NCBI GenBank assembly: GCA_001304995.1
Contig: BBZU01000006.1
Span: forward strand, 1-64,000
DNA: 64,000 nt
Direction of reading: 5' to 3'
DNA from: Clostridia bacterium UC5.1-1D10
Lineage (GTDB): Bacteria; Bacillota; Clostridia; Lachnospirales; Anaerotignaceae
Shown: in pieces, positions 28,037 to 36,739 of the stretch
Layout of the letters: each line of letters starts with the position of its first letter
Numbering within the stretch: position 1 is the stretch's first letter
Program-made: the position numbers and the translations under genes
Notes under the pieces: model-generated
Database searches by the model: none
Seen by the model: the letters and a program-made list of their open reading frames with translations, nothing else
Told to the model about the DNA's origin: nothing

Positions 28037-28066
28037 TTGACAGGAAATTGGAAAATGTGTTAGACT
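28037..28066 (+). promoter_or_regulatory. Promoter of the pur operon
   Basis: TTGACA (28037-28042) and TAGACT (28061-28066) are 18 bases apart, back to back with the pyr promoter 34 bases away. The transcript would begin about 15-20 bases before the riboswitch. Confidence 0.75.
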
Positions 28067-28086
28067 GAACTTGTCAAATAAAGCGG

Positions 28087-28365
28087 TTTTCTGTAACTGA
28101 CGGATTGGTGGGAGACCACAGGGGAGCAGAAAATTGGAATTTTTTCTAAGCAGTGCAGTACTGCCTGGCGGATATTTTTATAATTGCCGGGCTTAACGGA
28201 ATTTCTTCGGTCTGTTTCTTCTATGTGATGGTGGTCGGCGGTGTTTTTGATGAATGGAAATATCGCTTTTTGCTGTCAATGAGGAGAAAAGAAGGAAAGC
28301 GTGCTGCTTTTTGTCGACCGTCTGGGCAGTTCTGTTTCCGCCAAGGAATCAGACTGTCCTTTTTT
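28087..28365 (+). ncRNA. ZTP (pfl) riboswitch with long internal insertion
   Basis: The first half has P1 arms TTTTCTG (28087-28093) and CAGAAAA (28127-28133). Between them are AACTGACGG, a GTGG-GAGA-CCAC hairpin (28108-28119) and AGGGGAGC, as in pfl RNAs. The second conserved half, GACCGTCTGGGC (28316-28327), is about 170 bases downstream. Its CCGTC can pair with GACGG (28099-28103), and CTGC (28304-28307) with GCAG (28326-28329) can form P3. GGGCAGTTCTG (28324-28334) can instead pair with CAGACTGTCC (28350-28359) before T6. ZTP binding should therefore favour read-through into purE. Family features are from established knowledge; the fold was done by eye. Confidence 0.75.
28324..28365 (+). 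terminator. Riboswitch-controlled terminator of the pur operon
   Basis: GGGCAGTTCTG pairs with CAGACTGTCC (one bulge, one mismatch) and is followed by TTTTTT (28360-28365). Its left arm overlaps the conserved CTGGGCAG of the second aptamer half, so aptamer and terminator exclude each other. Confidence 0.75.
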
Positions 28366-28409
28366 GCGTCTGCAAATGGAATTTGTATTATTTTTGAGGA
28401 GGTTTATCC

Positions 28410-28904
28410 ATGAAAAAAATCGGTATTGTAATGGGCAGCGACAGTGATCTTCCTGTATTGGAAAAGGCAATGACAACACTGGACAAATTTGGTGTGCCTT
28501 ATGAAGTGCATGTATATTCTGCACACAGAACTCCCGTAGAAGCGAAAGAGTTTGCACAGCAGGCAAGAGCCAACGGCTTTGGTGCCATCATCGCGGCAGC
28601 AGGCAAGGCAGCTCATCTGGCAGGCGCCATTGCAGCCAACACAACACTGCCTGTAATCGGCATTCCTGTAAAATCCTCTACACTGGACGGTCTGGATGCA
28701 CTGCTTTCTACCGTACAGATGCCCGGCGGCATTCCTGTTGCAACAGTAGCCATTGACGGCGCAGAAAACGCGGCTCTGCTGGCAATCCAGGTACTGGGTG
28801 CATCTGATGCGGAACTGGCAGCAAAACTGGATGCGGCCAGAGCGGAAGCAGCAGCAAAAGTATTGGAAAAGAACAAAGCAGTGGAAGCAAAATACAACCA
28901 CTGA
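28410..28904 (+). CDS. purE: N5-carboxyaminoimidazole ribonucleotide mutase PurE
   Basis: The 164-residue protein has [31 protein letters not shown] with the catalytic histidine, and [20 protein letters not shown]. PurE converts N5-CAIR (or AIR plus CO2 in class II) to CAIR. No purK is in the operon, so either purK is elsewhere or this enzyme uses CO2 directly; motif reading alone did not settle the class. The ATG follows GAGGAGG. It is the first gene behind the ZTP riboswitch. Confidence 0.95.
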   Translation: MKKIGIVMGSDSDLPVLEKAMTTLDKFGVPYEVHVYSAHRTPVEAKEFAQQARANGFGAIIAAAGKAAHLAGAIAANTTLPVIGIPVKSSTLDGLDALLSTVQMPGGIPVATVAIDGAENAALLAIQVLGASDAELAAKLDAARAEAAAKVLEKNKAVEAKYNH

Positions 28905-28981
28905 TTCAGATACATACGAAATAAACACAGATACAAAAGAACCCCTGTCAGAAAAGACAGGCGGAACAAGGAGCTGGAAAA

Positions 28982-30433
28982 ATGAATAAGATCCATGAAG
29001 AATGCGGCGTTTTTGGTGTATATGCCAAGGAGAAAACCTCGGTTGCATCTACGGCATATTACGGTTTGTTTGCCTTGCAGCATCGGGGACAGGAAAGCTG
29101 TGGGATTGTAGTCAACGACGAGGGCGTGTTCACATATCATAAGGACGGCGGTCTGGTCAATGATGTGTTTACCCCGGCAGTGATGGAGCATCTGGGGGAA
29201 GGGAACATGGCAGTGGGTCATGTGCGCTATGGCACAACCGGCGGCGGAGGCAGAATCAATGCCCAGCCCATTGTTGTGAACCATGTGAAAGGAGCAATGG
29301 CTCTGGCACATAACGGCAATCTGGTCAATTCCTTTGAACTGCGGCGGGAACTGGAGCTGGAAGGTTCCATTTTCCACACCACCAGCGATACAGAAGTCAT
29401 TTCCTACATCATCACCAAGGAAAGGCTGAAAGCACCTTCCATCGAGGAGGCGGTCAATCAGGCAATGTATCGCATCAAGGGGGCTTACTCTCTGGTGGTC
29501 ATGTCTGCAACCAAGATGATTGCGGCAAGAGATCCTCATGGATTCCATCCTCTCTGCTATGGTGTCACAAAAGAAGGGACTTACGTCATTGCTTCGGAAA
29601 CATGCGCGCTGGATGCAGTCAGCGCAGCCTTTGTGCGGGATGTAGAACCCGGTGAAATCGTGGTCTTTGACGGCGATGAAATCCGTACCATTTCCGACCA
29701 TATGGGCGAAGCAGAGAAGCATTTGTGTATTTTTGAGCATATTTATTTTTCTAGACCCGATTCCAGAATCGACGGCGTCAGCGTACATCATGCCAGAGTA
29801 ACGGCAGGTGCCTGTCTTGCCATGGAACATCCCGTACAGGCGGATGTTGTCATTGGTGTGCCGGATTCCGGTATCGACGCAGCCATTGGATATGCCAGAC
29901 AGTCCGGCATTCCTTACGGCATGGGATTTATCAAGAACAAATATATCGGTCGTACCTTTATCGCGCCGGGACAGAAGGCCAGGGAGGATAAAGTAAAGAT
30001 CAAGTTGAATGTAATATCAGAAACCATCAGGGGAAAACGCGTGGTTATGGTGGACGACTCCATTGTTAGAGGCACCACCTCTGCAAGGATCGTTAAACTG
30101 CTGCGGGAAGCAGGGGCAAAAGAAGTCCATGTCCGTTCTTCCGCACCACCGTTTTTATTCCCTTGTTATTACGGAACAGATGTGGATTCCCAGGAAAACC
30201 TCATTGCGGTGAATCATACCATGGACGAGATTCGGGATATCATCGGTGCGGACAGCATCGGCTATCTGAATCTGGACCATCTGGGCATGCTCATGGGCAC
30301 TCCCAAGGGCTGCGGATACTGCGCCGCCTGCTTTGATGGGAATTATCCCACAGAAGTTCCAAAAGAAACGTGCAAGAACAGATTTGAAGGCAAGCTGAGC
30401 GAAAGGAGCAACAATCATGAAAAGTCAAAGTGA
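28982..30433 (+). CDS. purF: Amidophosphoribosyltransferase
   Basis: PurF makes phosphoribosylamine from PRPP and glutamine, the first step of the pathway. The 483-residue protein has a short propeptide (MNKIHEE) before the nucleophilic cysteine of CGVFGVYA, so it is the self-processed Bacillus type. The PRPP loop [18 protein letters not shown] is present, and the later cysteines at FPCYYG and CGYCAACF fit the 4Fe-4S ligands of that type. AAGGAG precedes the ATG. The stop overlaps purM by 17 bases. A small stem (CCTGTC/GACAGG at 28944-28961) lies in the purE-purF gap. Confidence 0.96.
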   Translation: MNKIHEECGVFGVYAKEKTSVASTAYYGLFALQHRGQESCGIVVNDEGVFTYHKDGGLVNDVFTPAVMEHLGEGNMAVGHVRYGTTGGGGRINAQPIVVNHVKGAMALAHNGNLVNSFELRRELELEGSIFHTTSDTEVISYIITKERLKAPSIEEAVNQAMYRIKGAYSLVVMSATKMIAARDPHGFHPLCYGVTKEGTYVIASETCALDAVSAAFVRDVEPGEIVVFDGDEIRTISDHMGEAEKHLCIFEHIYFSRPDSRIDGVSVHHARVTAGACLAMEHPVQADVVIGVPDSGIDAAIGYARQSGIPYGMGFIKNKYIGRTFIAPGQKAREDKVKIKLNVISETIRGKRVVMVDDSIVRGTTSARIVKLLREAGAKEVHVRSSAPPFLFPCYYGTDVDSQENLIAVNHTMDEIRDIIGADSIGYLNLDHLGMLMGTPKGCGYCAACFDGNYPTEVPKETCKNRFEGKLSERSNNHEKSK

Positions 30434-31454
30434 AAGCTATAAAGCAGCAGGTGTGGATATTACCGCTGGGTATCAGGCAGTGGAACTGATGAAAAAACAC
30501 ATTGCAAGAACCGTAACAGCAGGTGCAATGTCCGATATCGGCGGTTTCGGCGGTCTGTTTGAAATGGATCTGACAGGCATCACAAAACCCGTACTGGTAA
30601 GCGGTACTGACGGCGTTGGTACAAAACTGAAACTGGCGTTTTTGATGGACAAACATGACACAGTAGGTATCGACTGTGTAGCTATGTGTGTCAACGACAT
30701 CATTTGCTGCGGCGCAAAACCTCTGTTCTTTCTGGACTATATTGCCGTAGGCAAAAACTTCCCTGAAAAAGTAGCTGCCATCGTTTCCGGCGTAGCAGAA
30801 GGCTGTGTACAGTCCGGCGCTGCTCTCATCGGCGGTGAAACAGCAGAAATGCCCGGTTTCTATCCAGAAGATGAATACGATCTGGCTGGTTTTGCAGTAG
30901 GCGTTGTAGACAAAGACAAAATCCTGGACAACAAAACCATGGAAGCTGGCGACGTTGTCATCGCACTGCCTTCCAGCGGCGTACATTCCAACGGTTTCTC
31001 TCTGGTTCGTCGTGTATTTGATGTGGAAAATGCAGACATCAAAACACCTATGGAAGAACTGGGCGGCAAATCCCTGGGCGAAACACTGCTGGCACCTACA
31101 AAAATCTATGTAAAACCTATGCTGGCACTGTTCGAAGAAGTGAAAGTAAAAGCAGTTTCTCATATCACAGGCGGCGGCTTCTATGAAAACATTCCCAGAA
31201 GCATCCCCAAAGGCTTCGGTGCGAAAATCGACAAGAGCGCACTGCGTATTTCTCCCATCTTCAAACTGTTGGCGGAAAAAGGCAACATCCCCGAACGTGA
31301 CATGTTCAACACATTTAACATGGGCGTTGGTATGAGTGTCGTGGTTGCCAAAGCAGACGCTGAAAAAGCACTGGAAATCCTGAAAGCAAACGGTGAAGAC
31401 GCTTATATCATGGGCGAAATCATTCCTTCCGAGGAGGGCGTGGTGATATGCTGA
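30417..31454 (+). CDS. purM: Phosphoribosylformylglycinamidine cyclo-ligase
   Basis: PurM closes FGAM to AIR with ATP. The 345-residue protein has the family N terminus [20 protein letters not shown], the [15 protein letters not shown] phosphate-binding segment and the [13 protein letters not shown] motif. Length and motifs are standard and the frame is intact. It overlaps purF by 17 bases and purN by 7, which indicates coupled translation. Confidence 0.97.
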   Translation: MKSQSESYKAAGVDITAGYQAVELMKKHIARTVTAGAMSDIGGFGGLFEMDLTGITKPVLVSGTDGVGTKLKLAFLMDKHDTVGIDCVAMCVNDIICCGAKPLFFLDYIAVGKNFPEKVAAIVSGVAEGCVQSGAALIGGETAEMPGFYPEDEYDLAGFAVGVVDKDKILDNKTMEAGDVVIALPSSGVHSNGFSLVRRVFDVENADIKTPMEELGGKSLGETLLAPTKIYVKPMLALFEEVKVKAVSHITGGGFYENIPRSIPKGFGAKIDKSALRISPIFKLLAEKGNIPERDMFNTFNMGVGMSVVVAKADAEKALEILKANGEDAYIMGEIIPSEEGVVIC

Positions 31455-32056
31455 AAACAAAAATCGCAGTTTTTGTTTCCGGCGGCGGCACCAATTTGCA
31501 GGCATTGATCGATGCCCAGAAAAGCGGCATCCTGCAAAGCGGCGAAATCGCCCTGGTTCTTGCCAGCAACCATAAGGCTTATGCCCTGACAAGAGCGGCG
31601 GAAAACAACATTCCTTCCGCTGTGGTTGTCAGAAAGGAATTTGATTCCCAGCTGGCTTATGAAGAAAAGGTCAAAGAAGTTCTGAAAGAATATGGCATCG
31701 AGCTCATCGTTTTGGCAGGCTTCATGTCCATTCTGAGTGAAAACTTTACTTCCGCTTTCCCTAAGCGGATCATCAATATCCACCCCTCTTTGATCCCTTC
31801 TTTCTGCGGAAAAGGGTATTATGGCCTGAAAGTCCACGAAGCGGCTTTGGCTTATGGGGTGAAAGTGACAGGGGCAACGGTGCATTATGTCAATGAAATC
31901 CCTGACGGCGGCGAAATTCTCATGCAGAAAGCCGTTGAGGTCAAAGATGGAGATACACCGGAAGTGCTCCAGCGCCGTGTCATGGAGGAAGCGGAATGGA
32001 TTCTGCTGCCTCGTGCCACAGAGCAGGTTTCCAAAGAATTGCAGAAAGGAAGATAA
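31448..32056 (+). CDS. purN: Phosphoribosylglycinamide formyltransferase
   Basis: PurN transfers a formyl group from 10-formyl-tetrahydrofolate to GAR. The 202-residue protein has [16 protein letters not shown], the catalytic [10 protein letters not shown] segment (Asn, His) and [17 protein letters not shown]. The start ATG lies within the purM end. This is the folate-dependent form; no formate-using PurT is present here. Confidence 0.96.
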   Translation: MLKTKIAVFVSGGGTNLQALIDAQKSGILQSGEIALVLASNHKAYALTRAAENNIPSAVVVRKEFDSQLAYEEKVKEVLKEYGIELIVLAGFMSILSENFTSAFPKRIINIHPSLIPSFCGKGYYGLKVHEAALAYGVKVTGATVHYVNEIPDGGEILMQKAVEVKDGDTPEVLQRRVMEEAEWILLPRATEQVSKELQKGR

Positions 32057-32061
32057 TTTTC

Positions 32062-32781
32062 ATGGATATTTACAGAAAAGATTCTATGGCTACACTGGTA
32101 AAAGATAACGCTTATGTGGGCAGAGGCATTGTCATCGGCAAAACAGCAGATGCCAAAAAAGCTGCAGTGGCTTACTTCATCATGGGTCGCAGCGAAAACA
32201 GCCGTAACCGTGTGTTTATCGAAAAAGGCGATGAAGTCATCATCGAACCCTTTGATGTTTCCAAAGTGGAAGATCCTTCCCTGATCATTTATTCCCCCAT
32301 CAAAAAATGGGAAAACAAACTGATCGTGACAAACGGCGACCAGACAGACACCGTTTATGACTTCATCAAAGACGGCAAAACATTCGAAGAAGCTCTGGAA
32401 ACAAGAGAATTTGAACCTGACGCACCTAACTTTACCCCTAGAATCAGTGGTATGCTCACATTCGGGGAAAAAGATTTCGCATACAAAATGAGTATCCTGA
32501 AAAGCGCAGACGCAGAAGGCAGCGCATGCAACCGCTACACCTTCTCCTACGCTGCAACAGCAGGTCTGGGTCACTTCATCCATACTTATGCTTGCGACGG
32601 CAATCCCCTGCCTACATTCCAGGGTGAACCCGAACGTGTGGCAATTCCCGATGACATCGACACATTCCTGAATGAAATCTGGGAAAACCTGAATGAACAG
32701 AACAAAATCTCCATTTATGTTCGCTACATCGATCTGGAAACAGGCGCTGTGGAAAACAGAATGATCAACAAAAACAAATAA
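32062..32781 (+). CDS. Stand-alone IMP cyclohydrolase (PurO-like)
   Basis: The 239-residue protein reads TLVKDNAYVGRGIVIGKTAD, AAVAYFIMGRSENSRNRVFI and later a TAGLGHFIHTYACDGNPLP segment. This is the IMP cyclohydrolase family first described from archaeal PurO and common in Clostridia. It would close FAICAR to IMP, the last step. It sits 5 bases after purN and just before purB, and the operon also holds an AICAR formyltransferase lacking its own cyclohydrolase domain, so the pair replaces bifunctional PurH. The ATG at 32062 is preceded by AAAGGAAG. Assignment rests on family recognition plus context. Confidence 0.8.
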   Translation: MDIYRKDSMATLVKDNAYVGRGIVIGKTADAKKAAVAYFIMGRSENSRNRVFIEKGDEVIIEPFDVSKVEDPSLIIYSPIKKWENKLIVTNGDQTDTVYDFIKDGKTFEEALETREFEPDAPNFTPRISGMLTFGEKDFAYKMSILKSADAEGSACNRYTFSYAATAGLGHFIHTYACDGNPLPTFQGEPERVAIPDDIDTFLNEIWENLNEQNKISIYVRYIDLETGAVENRMINKNK

Positions 32782-32800
32782 ATCAAAAGAGGAGTACAGG

Positions 32801-34237
32801 ATGCACGAAAACAAGGAAATTTATATTTCACCTTTTTCTACCCGTTATGCCAGCAAGGAAATGCAGGAAGTATTTTCTGAACAGTTTAAATTCCGCACAT
32901 GGCGCAGACTTTGGATTGCATTGGCACGGGCGGAAAAAGCATTGGGTTTGGATATTACAGATGAACAGATTGTACAGATGGAGGCTTTCAAAGACGACGT
33001 CAATTACGAAGTGGCGGAAGAAAGAGAACGTATCGTTCGCCATGACGTGATGAGCCATGTATACGCTTTTGGGAAACAGTGTCCTGCGGCAGAACCCATC
33101 ATCCATCTGGGCGCAACAAGCTGTTATGTAGGGGATAATACAGACATCATTATCCTGCGGAAGGCTTCCGAAATCATTCTGAAGAAAGCGGCGCAGGTGC
33201 TGAAAAACCTGTCTGATTTCGCCATGGAATATAAGGACATGCCCTGTCTTGCTTATACCCATTTGCAGCCTGCACAGCTGACTACCGTGGGCAAACGTGT
33301 GGCTCTGTGGATGTATGAACTTTCTCAGGACGTGGTGGAACTGGAGCATCGTTTGGACAAGCTGCTGCTTTTGGGTTCCAAAGGCACCACAGGCACACAG
33401 GCAAGCTTTATGGAGCTTTTTGACGGTGATGAGGAAAAAATCAAGAAAATGGAAACCATGATTGCCGATGAAATGGGATTCCCCGGCGTGGTTCCCGTTT
33501 CCGGTCAGACTTATTCCAGAAAAGTAGACGCTTATTTCCTTTCTGTTCTGTCCGGCTTTGCCCAGAGCGCTTATAAATTCTCCAATGACATGCGTATTTT
33601 GCAGTCCTTTGAGGAAATGGAGGAGCCTTTTGAAAAGAATCAGATTGGTTCTTCCGCAATGCCTTACAAGCGCAATCCCATGCGCAGTGAGCGTATTTCC
33701 GCACTGGCAAGATATGTCATTGTAGATTCTCTGAATCCGGCACTGACAGCAGGAACCCAGTGGTTTGAACGTACTCTGGATGACTCAGCCAATAAACGTA
33801 TTTCCATTGCGGAAGCGTTTCTGGCAGTAGATGCCATTTTAAATATCTATATCAACGTGACTGGCGGCATTGTGGTCTATGATAAGGTTGTAAACCGCCG
33901 TGTCATGGAAAAACTGCCTTTTATGGCGACAGAAAATATCCTGATGCAGTCTGTAAAAAAAGGCGGCAACAGACAGGAACTTCACGAACGTCTGCGAACC
34001 CATTCCCATGGGGCAGCGGCAAAAGTGAAACTGGAAGGCGGCGCCAACGACCTGATTCAGCGCATTGTGGACGACCCTGCATTCCCTCTGACAGAAGAGG
34101 AAATCTATGCGGAACTGGACCCCAAGCGTTATATCGGCAGATGTGCCTCTCAGGTGGAAGAACTGGTGGCTTATACCATCCAGCCCATTTTGCAGCGGTG
34201 GCATGACGGCGAAATCCAGGCAGAATTGAAGGTTTGA
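32801..34237 (+). CDS. purB: Adenylosuccinate lyase
   Basis: PurB cleaves SAICAR to AICAR and adenylosuccinate to AMP. The 478-residue protein has the fumarase/lyase signature GSSAMPYKRNPMRSERISAL, the HDVMSHVYAFG histidine segment and HLGATSCYVGDNTD. Its length exceeds the short bacterial type and fits the longer form found in Clostridia and eukaryotes. GAGGAG precedes the ATG. The frame is intact. Confidence 0.95.
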   Translation: MHENKEIYISPFSTRYASKEMQEVFSEQFKFRTWRRLWIALARAEKALGLDITDEQIVQMEAFKDDVNYEVAEERERIVRHDVMSHVYAFGKQCPAAEPIIHLGATSCYVGDNTDIIILRKASEIILKKAAQVLKNLSDFAMEYKDMPCLAYTHLQPAQLTTVGKRVALWMYELSQDVVELEHRLDKLLLLGSKGTTGTQASFMELFDGDEEKIKKMETMIADEMGFPGVVPVSGQTYSRKVDAYFLSVLSGFAQSAYKFSNDMRILQSFEEMEEPFEKNQIGSSAMPYKRNPMRSERISALARYVIVDSLNPALTAGTQWFERTLDDSANKRISIAEAFLAVDAILNIYINVTGGIVVYDKVVNRRVMEKLPFMATENILMQSVKKGGNRQELHERLRTHSHGAAAKVKLEGGANDLIQRIVDDPAFPLTEEEIYAELDPKRYIGRCASQVEELVAYTIQPILQRWHDGEIQAELKV

Positions 34238-34260
34238 AAATTTAGAAGGAGAGAAGCGGT

Positions 34261-35446
34261 ATGAAAGAATTTGAATTGAAATATGGTTGTAACCCCAACC
34301 AGAAACCGGCAAAAATCTTTATGGCGGACGGCAGTGATTTGCCCATTGAAATTCTCAACGGCAAACCGGGTTATATCAACTTTTTGGACGCGTTCAACAG
34401 CTGGCAGCTGGTGAAAGAACTGAAGGAAGCCCTGGGCATGCCTGCGGCAACCTCCTTTAAACATGTAAGCCCCACTTCCGCAGCAGTAGGCGTACCTATG
34501 AGCGCGGAACTGAAAAAAGCTTGCTTTGTAGATGATATTGAAGGTCTGGATGATTCTCCCATCGCTCTGGCTTACGCAAGAGCAAGAGGCACAGACAGAA
34601 TGTGCTCCTTTGGTGACTGGGTTGCCCTCAGCGATGTTTGTGACGAAGTAACTGCTCGCCTGCTGAAAAGAGAAGTTTCTGACGGTATCATCGCTCCCGG
34701 CTACACACCCGAAGCACTGGAAATCCTGAAAAGCAAACGCAAAGGCAGCTACAACATCGTAAAAATCGACCCCAACTATGTACCTGAAAAACAGGAAAGA
34801 AAACAGGTTTACGGCATCACATTTGAACAGGGCAGAAACGATTTCAAAATCGACGAAGAACTGCTGAACAATATTGTGACAGAAAACAAAGAACTGCCTG
34901 ATGCAGCAAAACGCGACCTGATCATCGCCCTGATCACACTGAAATATACACAGTCCAACTCCGTATGCTTTGCCAAAGACGGTCAGGCAATCGGCGTTGG
35001 TGCAGGTCAGCAGTCCAGAATCCACTGTACCAGACTGGCTGGCAGCAAAGCGGACGTATGGCATCTGCGTCAGCATGAAAAAAGTGCTGAACCTGCCTTT
35101 CCTGCCTACTGTTGGCAGACCTGACAGAGATAACACCATCGACGTTTATATCTCTGACGACTATGAAGACGTTCTGGCAGAAGGTACATGGCAGAAATTC
35201 TTCTCCGAAAAACCAGAACCTCTTACAAAAGAAGAAAAGAGAGCATATCTGGATTCCATCAAAGGTGTGGCTTTGGGCAGTGACGCGTTCTTCCCCTTCG
35301 GTGACAACATCGAACGTGCGGCTAAGAGCGGCGTAACTTATATTGCGGAACCCGGTGGTTCCATCCGTGACGACAATGTCATCGAAACCTGCAACAAATT
35401 CGGCATGGTTATGGCATTTACCGGCATGAGACTGTTCCATCACTAA
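34261..35446 (+). CDS. AICAR formyltransferase without cyclohydrolase domain, one frameshift
   Basis: The protein starts ELKYGCNPNQKPAKIFMADG, the beginning of the formyltransferase half of PurH, and lacks the N-terminal cyclohydrolase domain of about 200 residues. Motifs include TSFKHVSPTSAAVG (catalytic lysine-histidine) and QSRIHCTRLAGSKADVWHLR. The A6 run at 35078-35083 has one base too many; removing it joins QHEK to VLNLPFLPTVGRPDRDN, through GSDAFFPFGDNIERAAKSGV, to the end, about 394 residues. It transfers formyl from 10-formyl-THF to AICAR. It works with the IMP cyclohydrolase at 32062. AGGAGAG precedes the ATG. Confidence 0.88.
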
Positions 35447-35471
35447 GAGAGAAAACGGGAGGAATCAATAT

Positions 35472-36734
35472 ATGAAAGTTATGGTTGTAGGCGGCGGTGG
35501 CAGAGAACATACCATCGTGAAGAAGATCAAGGAAAACAAAGATGTGACAGAACTGTACGCACTGCCCGGCAACGGCGGTATCGCACAGGATGCAGTCTGT
35601 GTGGATATTGGCGCAAAGGACATTGACGGTATTGTGGCATTCGCACAGGAAAAAGCTATCGATTTCGCAGTGGTAGCTCCTGATGATCCTCTGGTACTGG
35701 GCGCAGTTGACGCACTGGAAGCCATCGGCGTACCTTGCTTCGGCCCCAACAAAAATGCGGCGATTTTGGAAGGCAGCAAAGTGTTCTCCAAAAATCTTAT
35801 GAAGAAATATAACATCCCCACAGCGGCTTACGAAGTGTTTGACAACGCTGAAGACGCTCTGGCTTATCTGGAAACAGCACCCATTCCCACTGTTATCAAA
35901 GCAGACGGTCTGGCGCTGGGCAAAGGCGTTATCATTGCGGAAACAAGAGAACAGGCAAAAGCCGGCGTAAAAACCATCATGGAAGATAAAGTATTCGGTG
36001 CCAGCGGTGACCACATTGTTGTGGAAGAATTCCTGACAGGCCCCGAAGTTTCCGTTCTGGCATTCACAGACGGCAAAACCATGATCCCCATGGTTTCTTC
36101 CATGGACCATAAACGTGCGCTGGATGGTGATAAAGGTCTGAACACAGGCGGTATGGGTACCGTCGCTCCTAACCCTTACTATACAGAAGCTGTTGCGGAA
36201 GAATGTATGAAAACCATTTTCCTGCCTACCATGGAAGCTATGAACAAAGAAGGCAGAACATTCAAAGGCTGCCTGTACTTTGGTCTGATGCTGACACCCA
36301 ATGGCCCGAAAGTCATCGAATACAACTGCCGTTTCGGTGACCCCGAAACACAGGTAGTTCTGCCTTTGCTGGAAAGCGACCTGCTGAGCATCATGCAGCA
36401 TATCGCCAACGGTACACTGGCAGAGGCTGAAGTAAAATTCAGCAACAAAGCGGCTTGCTGTGTCATCATGGCATCCGAAGGCTATCCTGGCAAATATGAA
36501 ACCGGCTATGAAATTACACTGCCCGCAGATTCCAGCAGAATCTTCGTGGCTGGCGCGAAAATCAAAGACGGCAAACTGGTAACCGGCGGCGGCCGTGTAC
36601 TGGGCGTAACAGAAGTGGCTGACACATTGGCAGAAGCTGTGGATAAAGCATATGAAACGGTAAAAACCGTAAGTTTTGCAAACGCATATTATCGGAAAGA
36701 TATTGGTAAAAAAGCCCTTGCGGCGGAGGTGTAA
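35472..36734 (+). CDS. purD: Phosphoribosylamine-glycine ligase
   Basis: PurD joins glycine to phosphoribosylamine with ATP. The 420-residue ATP-grasp protein starts MKVMVVGGGGREHTIVKKIK and has VIKADGLALGKGVIIAETRE, EEFLTGPEVSVLAFTDGK and EYNCRFGDPETQVVLPLLES. Length is standard and the frame intact. GGGAGGAATC precedes the ATG at 35472. The stop lies 5 bases before purL. Confidence 0.97.
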   Translation: MKVMVVGGGGREHTIVKKIKENKDVTELYALPGNGGIAQDAVCVDIGAKDIDGIVAFAQEKAIDFAVVAPDDPLVLGAVDALEAIGVPCFGPNKNAAILEGSKVFSKNLMKKYNIPTAAYEVFDNAEDALAYLETAPIPTVIKADGLALGKGVIIAETREQAKAGVKTIMEDKVFGASGDHIVVEEFLTGPEVSVLAFTDGKTMIPMVSSMDHKRALDGDKGLNTGGMGTVAPNPYYTEAVAEECMKTIFLPTMEAMNKEGRTFKGCLYFGLMLTPNGPKVIEYNCRFGDPETQVVLPLLESDLLSIMQHIANGTLAEAEVKFSNKAACCVIMASEGYPGKYETGYEITLPADSSRIFVAGAKIKDGKLVTGGGRVLGVTEVADTLAEAVDKAYETVKTVSFANAYYRKDIGKKALAAEV

Positions 36735-36739
36735 CATCT

